NCBI RefSeq assembly: GCF_964204865.1
Contig: NC_135262.1
Location: 4,898,001 to 4,962,000 of the forward strand
Direction of reading: 5' to 3'
Source of the DNA: Styela clava
Lineage: Eukaryota; Chordata; Ascidiacea; Stolidobranchia; Styelidae
DNA length: 64,000 nucleotides
Part shown: piece after piece, positions 58,701 to 64,000 of the stretch
Position numbering within the stretch: position 1 is the stretch's first letter
Layout of the letters: each line of letters begins with the position of its first letter
The notes under the pieces: generated by a model
What the model was told of the DNA's origin: nothing
The model's database searches: none
Seen by the model: the letters and a program-made list of their open reading frames with translations, nothing else
Made by a program: the position numbers and the translations under genes

Positions 58701-61700
58701 AAACTCTTCAACGACAAATTTCATACAAAATCTTTTTTACCAAATTCCAAACATTTTCAAATATTCTAAATTAAGAGCCCTGGTTAAACTCCTTAGTTTT
58801 AAATGTCTGTTTTAAACATTTTTAGCGCAACCTCACTAAAGTTTTAAAGTATTAAAACCGATTTGAATTATCATGTTTCAAAAAACTGTTTCGCTGAAAT
58901 AATGTTTGAGTTACAATGATTAAAAATGTTGTTTTTGCAGAAATTTGTGAAAATTACACATTCATCTCATCTCTAGAATGTTATTTTATTTGTTTCAATG
59001 ACCTGTCATGCATGGTTAACCATGAATTTAGCAAAGTTCATCATTGTAACCATGCTTGGCAGTACAGTGTGATGTTTATTTTGCTTGTGAATAAATTCTC
59101 CATTTTTCGTCATTTTGCTTTTCATATTGCAATCATTTTTCGTTGTTTTCCATTATTGTGATCGTGATTCGCTGGTTGAATACGATTTTTTTCTGATTTT
59201 TTTTTAAATCATGTGACACTATGTGTCGTTATAAGTGATTGAATTTTGCTGAAAACTGAAGAAAATCTTCATGAATGACTGAAAATATACTACAATGACT
59301 GTTAATATTTGTCCTCGTGCAATCGGATTCTGGATCGTTGCGTTCATAAACACTCAATAGTTATGTTATTTATGAGTTGGATTGGATATTTATCCCAAGG
59401 GCAAAAAAAGTCGATTAGACAGCTTGATCATATGGTAAACCACGTCCTCTTGTCCGATTTCCAGTTCAGGTCGGATAAGGAAATAGTCTTGAACCCTTTG
59501 GCTAAATAATTATCTCTTCACTTTCAATTTGAAAGCAATCTTAAGTTTTTGATAATTAGCATGTCAACTTGCATTGATTATTCACTTAATTCAGTTTAAT
59601 TTTCATCCAATCGGAATTGAAATTAAGATATCATCATATTGGTGATTTAGCGTATCTATCTCATTTACCATGCACCCCTTGCAAAACATGACTTCAAAAT
59701 TTTAAATCAGGAATTTGTTTTTAATTTTAAAGAAATATAATTTCTTGTCGCATAAGTGGCCGGAGGTATAATACATGAAGACCATATCATATATGGTTCA
59801 TGGAATGCCGGCTGTCAAATTGGTTTCATAGTGAGTTTGTGTATGGAATTTTATGTTCAGAATATAAGTTTTTTTTTTAAATTCGTGATCTTTTTTTTTT
59901 ATCAAAAGTGGTTATTACATCTCCGTCCTACCCATAGAGAGATTGAACCACAATATTGGTCCAAAAAAATAAAAAAAACTCCGTTTCTTATCCTATATCA
60001 CAATAATTCTTTATTTAAAGAGGTAACCATTTGTTCGTAACGGTTGTCAGAGGTTGGCTGTAAGACATGTAATTAAAAATATAAAACATGGACAGCAAGC
60101 AAGAAATTGAATTAACAACATATGAGTCTCTGTCTTTTGACAAACAAGAAATGTACTTTTTCCGTCACAAAACCGAACATTTCAAAAGCTTGACTAGACT
60201 TTGTATTCGATCGTTTTCTGATTCCTAATAGTAGTCTGTCCAAGTATTATTGGACATTCTGTTAAAAACAGTGCTGGGTTTTACATCCTGTGCACAAACT
60301 CTTATATTTATCATAAGCAAAAGAACATTTATCTGGACATTTAGATTACATGTATACCTATTCCAGAGTGAGGTCTTGATTGCGCCAACTCAATAGTGAA
60401 TAAAAAAGAAAATTTTTCTACAATTTTTATGTAATTACATCTGAAGCTGCGTGCTGTATATAGTAAAATATAAAACTTCGCATGTGATATATATAATATA
60501 TATGTAGTTATTATTTGTGCAACTTGTACACTATTTTTTCTTATAGACAAGTGTTTTGGGTTCATTCAGGGCAAATCCTAATTCATGATTTATGTACGGT
60601 AAATGCAATTTGTTAATAATAGTGAATTTTTGTAATTCTGGAAAAGAAAATTTTTATTCAAACTAAAATTTGCGCATGATTGTTTTATAATGTAAACGTA
60701 GCTGCTAGGTGATGCAGAAAATCGCAATGCAAATGTTTGATTGGGTTTACCTTCGGTATTTATCAGATTTTACACAAGTCTTATTTTTGCCTAAATATCA
60801 CAATTTATTTGCCCAAATTGACAACATTTTCAAAGAAGAATATTCAGATAATTTCCTTTAATTAACCCAATTTCCATGCTCAAAACAATTCTATTGAAAA
60901 TACAGGGTGGTCGCTAGAAAAGCAGAAAATTTGTCAACAGCTATTTATTTTTACAAAAAACAAACTTCTTCAAAGCTGTTCCCTCTTCCATAATCTGGGT
61001 GTCAAAATAGAAATCGAATATAACCTAGAAGGTATCAACCTAAAACAACCTAGAACCTAAATAAAAATAAAAACATATCGGGAAAAAAACGACTAAGCGC
61101 ACATTTTATTTATGATCTCATCCGACCATCAAATTATCTGCTTTTCTAGCGACCATCCTGTATATTGAAATATTTCATATTTCTTTTCCCTGAAATCATC
61201 TTTAATCTTTTACATAAGCTGATCATTTAGGTTCTGTTATCCTGTGTTATTTATGATATTTTTGTATATAATGGTATAAATATTATCCAATTTTACTTAT
61301 TATTTTAGCACTTATGGCATGTTTATTTTGCAAGGATAATAAACTTTTCCACTCATCTCTACTGGGTGATTCTTTCAGTTATCAAGCTTCTGAGTGTAGA
61401 TTGAAAATTTATCATCATATCATGCTCGATTAAGTAAGATTTACCTATTAATTTACTTTTAAAAATGACGAATTTTGTTTTAATTTAAATTTTTGATTCT
61501 GTTCACTCTAATATAAAAGTTTCAATTCGAATGAAAATAAAACACATATCATATTTTTGAATATACAGACACTTTTCCAATATTCCATATTTTGACATAA
61601 TTTCCTTAATGATTTCAACATTCATATCCAACCCTTGCTTTTAATATTGGTAATTATGCCAAGTTAGTCTTCAAATTTTTAAATGTAAATGATTGCTTCC

Positions 61701-63552
61701 TCCGCCATTAAGTCCATGTTTCTACAGTGAATAACTTTCAAGTATTCACATACCAAACATTAATTGTTTACTAGACATGAGAGATGAGACTAAATAAGCC
61801 ATATGAATAAACCCTCATATCATCTTTCCTCCACCATCTAATAAATATGAAAATCGTATCTTTAAACCAAAAATCAAGTCTCAATGGCATAGGTTCTCAA
61901 AGTGCTCCATACAGAGCCCCTCCATGAGAGAAACCTAGGGCCTCCGCGGGCTATTTGTTTACTTATCAAAATACTGACTTGGTTAATTTTGTAACTGTTC
62001 AAAAAAGCAATAACGGCCCTATTAAAAAAAATTTACATACAAAGCAGCAAATACATTCCAGTCATTAAAAAGAGTACTTATACTTGGAATTTACTCAGGA
62101 ACTTTAATCGGTATGTAACAATATGTTTTTGTTTTTATAAATATATTGTGGGACTCCATAAATAATAGTCTTCTCTTCTTCATGGGCTCCATAACACCAA
62201 AAGTTTGAGAACCCTTGCTCCATGTTGTTAATATTTGCTCTGACTTGTTTTAAAGATCCTGGTAAAATCCAACAGTAATTATGGAATTATTGTTATTCAA
62301 TTTGTCGATATTGAATGAAAGTGAAGCTTATTTTATTGAGCATGAAATAAATGATGATAAATTCTATACAGGCTAGGCAGTAAAGAGTTGTTTATAACTA
62401 TAAGCTTCTTCTGGTGCCATTTTGGCAGAATTCTTGATATTTTCTCCATTGATAATAACATTGTGATTTCATTTCTGCACCATTATGTATAATTTCCATT
62501 GCATGATTTCAAAACTTAGCATGGTTTATTGGTGTGTGGTGGCAATTGTTTCAATTTGTTATAAAAAAGATTGAACCGTTTCGATTTTTCAATCATTATC
62601 AGTTAAATTCTTATCTGCTCTAATATACGCTGCATCACATCCAATACATATTTTTTTTGCTGGACAGCAATTTTAAAATAGAGAATACCGGAAAAAATTA
62701 AGTGTTCCCATCATGAATGATTTTTGTGAATCAAGTAGAGCAGATAGGGATTGAAACTTCGATTTTTCAATTGTTCAATTTTGATTTTGAATATTTCTCA
62801 CAAGAATGATCATATGCTTAGTGATTATACAGTTGTTGTATGCAGGTCCATCACCAATCGTTTCCATGTTGTGTTTTGTGTTATTTTTTGTACAGTGCTT
62901 TTCACATTACCAGATTTAACCTTTCCTCAAAACCTCAATATATACTGTTTAGTATTCTGATAAGACCTTTAAAACCACTTTTCCCTCTTTTTGCGTAAGG
63001 AATCTATATATTATACTCAATGACTCTCCACCATCAAAAGCAGCATAATATGTCAGTCTTTAAGTATTTAAACATAAATTCCATCTGTGCATTGAATTCG
63101 TGTTATATCAAATTTTAGTTCTTTTAATTATTCCTGAATATATTTCTACTCACCTTAAGAGCAAGATGTCCTAAATGAAGATTACATTTTGATTTTCATG
63201 CAACCATGCTTCATCCATCCATGCTTTATAGATTACGTTATCATATCGGCAATTCCATTCTAGTGTGTCATACTGTATCCCATTCCAAAGAATTTAAAGC
63301 TCAAAAAATTAATGCAAAATTGCTATAATAACCCTTTTTCTACAGCAATTTGATGAGGGAAAAGAAGACAATCTGGCTGGCGGAGATGCCTCGACGAAAA
63401 ACAAGACCAAAAACGATGTTGCACCAACAACAGAGGCTCAAACAACGAGTTTTAGCATCTCAGAAACAAACGAATCAAAATTATCAAATGTGTTGGAAGA
63501 AAACGAAACATCAGTTCAAGATGATGAAGAATCAGAGGATACTGCGTTTTGA
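34725..63552 (+). CDS. PIP5K1: Type I phosphatidylinositol 4-phosphate 5-kinase
   Basis: Eighteen coding exons in consistent phase: 34725-34758, 35347-35372, 37194-37283, 38097-38227, 38983-39100, 40874-41026, 43549-43668, 45569-45748, 50795-50863, 51195-51409, 53395-53478, 54168-54216, 55010-55094, 55780-55994, 56797-56899, 57268-57316, 58297-58420 and 63346-63552. They give 683 residues, close to vertebrate type I kinases. The enzyme makes PI(4,5)P2 from PI4P at the plasma membrane. Kinase landmarks are [56 protein letters not shown] with ATP-site Lys165, [13 protein letters not shown], the catalytic loop [13 protein letters not shown], the DFG-like VIDILQCYK (Asp401) and the activation loop [14 protein letters not shown] with [10 protein letters not shown]. 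The tail from about residue 452 is Ser/Thr/Gln-rich and divergent. Exon 17 could also end at 58411 without changing frame. The paralog (alpha, beta or gamma) cannot be assigned. Confidence 0.95.
34790..35002 (+). mobile_element. MITE family A copy d in PIP5K1 intron 1
   Basis: Termini GGTAATCCTGTAGTATGTG and the inverted end CTTGTGGAGCGCA, flanked by a perfect octamer AAATTTTG (34782-34789 and 35003-35010). It contains CAGGTTAGGGTTAGGCC. Confidence 0.85.
35373..37193. other. PIP5K1 intron 2, no other feature recognised
   Basis: AT-rich intron. I see no gene, RNA or clear transposon boundary in it. Confidence 0.5.
38228..38982. other. PIP5K1 intron 4
   Basis: Near 38863 it carries ACGTTTCGTCTGACC followed by AATCAGACTTCTTCAGAC, a short inverted GTCTGA motif that looks like part of a dispersed repeat I cannot classify. 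The 100-residue open frame at 38558-38860 has no recognisable domain. Confidence 0.4.
39141..39360 (-). mobile_element. MITE family A copy e in PIP5K1 intron 5
   Basis: Reverse orientation: starts GGCACTCCAGAAGTGTGTG and ends CACTACGGGAGTAC. Flanking octamers GAGGAAGG and GAGAAATG match at 6 of 8. It carries the complement of the telomere-like motif (GGCCTAACCCCAA). Confidence 0.8.
39361..40873. other. Remainder of PIP5K1 intron 5
   Basis: AT-rich, without a recognised gene. The 121-residue minus-strand open frame at 39911-40276 has no domain I recognise. Confidence 0.4.
41027..42147. other. PIP5K1 intron 6, left part
   Basis: AT-rich sequence without recognisable features. Confidence 0.4.
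42148..42413. mobile_element. hAT-type MITE in PIP5K1 intron 6
   Basis: A 266-bp segment from CAAGGGACAAGGGC to GCGGCCAGTTG with flanks TCTAAAGT and TCTAAGTT (6 of 8). The right half resembles the element at 46529-46822: both share an AAACATAAA-TGTCAGATT block, TTATGCTTGATGGGA and a GGCCACA-TAAAT-GT block before the end. Confidence 0.65.
42414..43548. other. PIP5K1 intron 6, right part
   Basis: AT-rich sequence. I see no gene or repeat boundary. Confidence 0.4.
43669..45568. other. PIP5K1 intron 7
   Basis: Apart from the MITE fragment at 44317-44418 I see no gene, RNA or defined element. Confidence 0.4.
44317..44418 (+). mobile_element. Truncated MITE family A copy f
   Basis: It contains only the left half of family A (TATGTACCAGGTTAGGGTTA through GTGTTAACCAAGTGAA). 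The right terminus is absent. It lies in PIP5K1 intron 7. Confidence 0.7.
45904..46090 (+). mobile_element. MITE family B copy 3 in PIP5K1 intron 8
   Basis: A 187-bp element with termini GGTTCCATTACATTTGAACC and the inverted end AAATGTACGGTCACC. Nine-base flanks CTGGTTTGA (45895-45903) and CTCGTTTGA (46091-46099) match at 8 of 9. It contains ACTAACCCTAACCCATGGG. Confidence 0.82.
46529..46822. mobile_element. hAT-type MITE, 294 bp, in PIP5K1 intron 8
   Basis: It runs from CAAGAGTGTGTAACA to GCGCCTCACACTG, with flanking octamers TTCTGATC (46521-46528) and CTCTGATC (46823-46830) matching at 7 of 8. It is related to the element at 42148-42413. Confidence 0.7.
46831..48804. other. PIP5K1 intron 8, middle part
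   Basis: AT-rich. A weak pair of inverted GAATATT-rich ends at about 48036-48260 may be a decayed hAT MITE. No gene was recognised. Confidence 0.4.
48805..49130. repeat. Two direct copies of a ~186-bp segment
   Basis: Copy 1 starts GTATAACTTAAGCTTGGCAA (48805) and copy 2 starts GTATAACTTGTGCTTGCAAT (48991). Both continue with GAAGCATTCT, a TTAATT-rich stretch, CTTCTTCAGAGCTCG and a TTTT-rich end. The copies are diverged, so the duplication is not recent. Confidence 0.65.
49138..49345. mobile_element. Mariner-like MITE, about 208 bp
   Basis: The left end GGGGGTTCATAAAGTC and the inverted right end GACTTTATGGACATCCCG are imperfect terminal repeats, with TA on both sides (49136-49137 and 49346-49347). 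The CATAAAGTC core resembles mariner-type termini. Confidence 0.6.
49346..50380. other. PIP5K1 intron 8, right part
   Basis: AT-rich, without a recognised gene or repeat. Confidence 0.4.
50381..50732. mobile_element. hAT-type MITE, 352 bp
   Basis: Termini TAGGGCTGGAAATGGTTAA and the inverted AAATTTCCAGCCTTA. Flanking octamers CTGTTAAG (50373-50380) and CTGTTAGG (50733-50740) match at 7 of 8. The interior has GGTTAACC-type inverted words near both ends. It ends 62 bp before PIP5K1 exon 9, close to the splice acceptor region. Confidence 0.82.
51545..51825 (-). mobile_element. tRNA-derived SINE, near full-length
   Basis: On the minus strand the head reads GGCTCGGCGGTGTGATGCAT, then GTGCTGAGCGTTAGGAATAC and the box B GTTCGAATCCC. 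The body and the GGGATAAA end follow. It is the closest relative of the copy at 2645-2985. It lies in PIP5K1 intron 10. Confidence 0.78.
51826..52879. other. PIP5K1 intron 10, middle part
   Basis: Near 52000-52210 it holds GC-richer inverted words (GTGCTGCCCGGGGCGAG and ACGTGCTGCCCGGGATGTGC), probably the ends of an unclassified small transposon. No gene was seen. Confidence 0.4.
52880..53090 (+). mobile_element. MITE family A copy g
   Basis: It covers family A from GTGTGTACCAGGTTAAGG to CTTCTGGAGCAC. The left tip has diverged and no target duplication is clear. It lies in PIP5K1 intron 10. Confidence 0.72.
53515..53728 (+). mobile_element. MITE family A copy h
   Basis: Termini GGTACTCCCATAGTATATG and the inverted CATACTTCTGGAGCGCC. 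Octamers CTTTTTAT (53507-53514) and CTTTTCAT (53729-53736) match at 7 of 8. It inserted 37 bp after PIP5K1 exon 11. Confidence 0.85.
53859..54057 (-). mobile_element. MITE family A copy i, internally deleted
   Basis: Starts GGCACTCCAGAAGTGTATG and ends GCTACGGGAGTACC, flanked by a perfect octamer TTAAAATT (53851-53858 and 54058-54065). The telomere-like segment has been lost. It is the clearest proof of the 8-bp duplication of the family. Confidence 0.88.
54217..55009. other. PIP5K1 intron 12
   Basis: AT-rich, without recognised features. The 98-residue open frame at 54660-54956 has no domain I recognise. Confidence 0.4.
55166..55361. mobile_element. Probable hAT-type MITE with GAATATTCGA-rich ends
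   Basis: The left end TAGAGCTGAGCATTTTCGA and the inverted right end TCGAAATGCCCAGTCCTA are imperfect terminal repeats of the type AGNGCTGNGCATTTTCGA. Flanking octamers match poorly (about 4 of 8), so the call rests on the ends alone. It lies in PIP5K1 intron 13. Confidence 0.5.
56058..56063 (+). terminator. Possible intronic poly(A) signal in PIP5K1
   Basis: AATAAA lies 49 nt after an in-frame TAA reached by reading through the exon 14 donor (57 nt to reach a short alternative ending, stop at about 56009). This combination would permit a shorter PIP5K1 protein. Confidence 0.35.
57317..58296. other. PIP5K1 intron 16
   Basis: No recognised gene, RNA or transposon boundary. Confidence 0.4.
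58421..60902. other. PIP5K1 last intron, left part
   Basis: AT-rich. It contains a SINE fragment at about 59385-59485; otherwise I see no gene or defined element. The open frames at 58916-59161 and 59756-60040 have no recognisable domain. Confidence 0.4.
59385..59485 (-). mobile_element. tRNA-derived SINE fragment (3' end)
   Basis: The minus strand matches the last ~100 bp of the SINE: the block around ATCCCAAGGGC, AAGTCGATTAGACAGCTT, ATATGGTAAACCACG and TTCCAGTTCAGGTCGG. The head is missing. Confidence 0.6.
60903..61160. mobile_element. Tc1/mariner-type MITE, 258 bp
   Basis: The terminal inverted repeat CAGGGTGGTCGCTAGAAAAG (one mismatch at the other end, CTTTTCTAGCGACCATCCTG) continues with GCAGA-AATTTG. 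It is flanked by TA on both sides (60901-60902 and 61161-61162). The interior has no coding potential. Confidence 0.85.
61163..61887. other. PIP5K1 last intron, middle part
   Basis: AT-rich, no recognised features. Confidence 0.4.
61888..62217. mobile_element. hAT-type MITE, 330 bp
   Basis: The left end CATAGGTTCTCAAAGTGCTC and the inverted right end AAAGTTTGAGAACCCTTG match the hAT consensus CANNGGTTCTCAAANTT. Octamers CTCAATGG (61880-61887) and CTCCATGT (62218-62225) match at 6 of 8. Subterminal GAGCCCC and GGGCTCC are also inverted. Confidence 0.75.
62218..63345. other. PIP5K1 last intron, right part
   Basis: AT-rich, no recognised gene. The final-exon acceptor TTTTTCTACAG ends at 63345. 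Confidence 0.4.
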
Positions 63553-64000
63553 TTAACGATCTATAATGAACTAATATTATAATTAATATTCTAACAAGAG
63601 TGGACTGGTATTGAAGCCACTTTTTTCGAGTCTATTTTTTATCCGTGGCCTGGGCTTCGTAAAGGATTGTTGCAAGAAATTCTTGAAGCCATTTCTGTGA
63701 TTGATAAATATCAATGGTTAAAAATTGAACATTTTGAAAAAGCCCCCAGTTTGGAGAACACCTATTGAAACTCTTTCTGCTCTCTTTGGTTCCATTTGAT
63801 GTTTAATGAAGCAGACGTTTGATCTGTTAATTATAATATTGGGTATAGTATAGCTGGTCATGCCCAAAATATTATTACATTAAAATGTATAAGTAAATTG
63901 CATAAAAGATGTTATAAGATATTCAGTAATTTAGCTGCACGCTGAATTAAATTGATATTCTTAGGAAATATTCTAGAGCTGTTGTTCTCGAACTTTTTAA
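63553..64000 (+). other. PIP5K1 3' UTR and right edge
   Basis: Probable 3' untranslated region. An ATTAAA near 63879 could serve as poly(A) signal; no AATAAA was found closer. No further gene is visible before the window ends. Confidence 0.4.

Overview
This is a eukaryotic, AT-rich window from an invertebrate animal. The genes carry short exons, GT-AG introns and animal-type proteins. The protein set and the abundance of small transposons would fit an invertebrate deuterostome such as a tunicate, but that placement is inference and nothing in the window proves a species. No prokaryotic features (operators, Shine-Dalgarno sites, CRISPR arrays) are present.

Seven host genes can be read by exon reconstruction. 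Left block: LSM1 (+, 3124-3531, one coding exon), TACO1 (+, 3775-5809, five exons), OXNAD1 (-, 5787-9979, seven exons), CNEP1R1 (+, 10263-12140, six exons), COG6 (-, 12783-14720, intronless) and a SMIM15-like small membrane protein (-, 15782-16081). Right block: one type I phosphatidylinositol 4-phosphate 5-kinase gene (PIP5K1, +, 34725-63552, 18 coding exons, 29 kb with introns). They are housekeeping genes for mRNA decay, mitochondrial translation and redox, nuclear-envelope lipid control, Golgi tethering and phosphoinositide signalling. They are neighbours, not a pathway. TACO1 and OXNAD1 are convergent and their coding sequences overlap by 23 bp. OXNAD1 and CNEP1R1 are divergent with 283 bp between their start codons.

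The rest is dominated by transposable elements. The most striking is a 7.5-kb foldback-type element (16159-23682). Its long inverted arms are arrays of a 72-bp repeat, it is bounded by a perfect 9-bp target duplication, and it lies 77 bp upstream of the SMIM15-like start codon. Its core holds nested hAT-type elements. Other elements defined by termini and target duplications are: a family of hAT-type MITEs (8-bp duplications) and a second MITE family (9-bp duplications), both carrying a telomere-like TTAGGG dimer; a TA-flanked 1.4-kb element in OXNAD1 intron 1; a TTAA-flanked piggyBac-type element (24072-26084); mariner-type MITEs; several single hAT MITEs; a tRNA-derived SINE family; a frameshifted non-LTR retrotransposon remnant (28165-29520); and a pair of long inverted repeats at 228-2443. 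No intact transposase was found.

All exon boundaries come from reading splice sites, codon phase and remembered family similarity; no alignment or transcript evidence was available.
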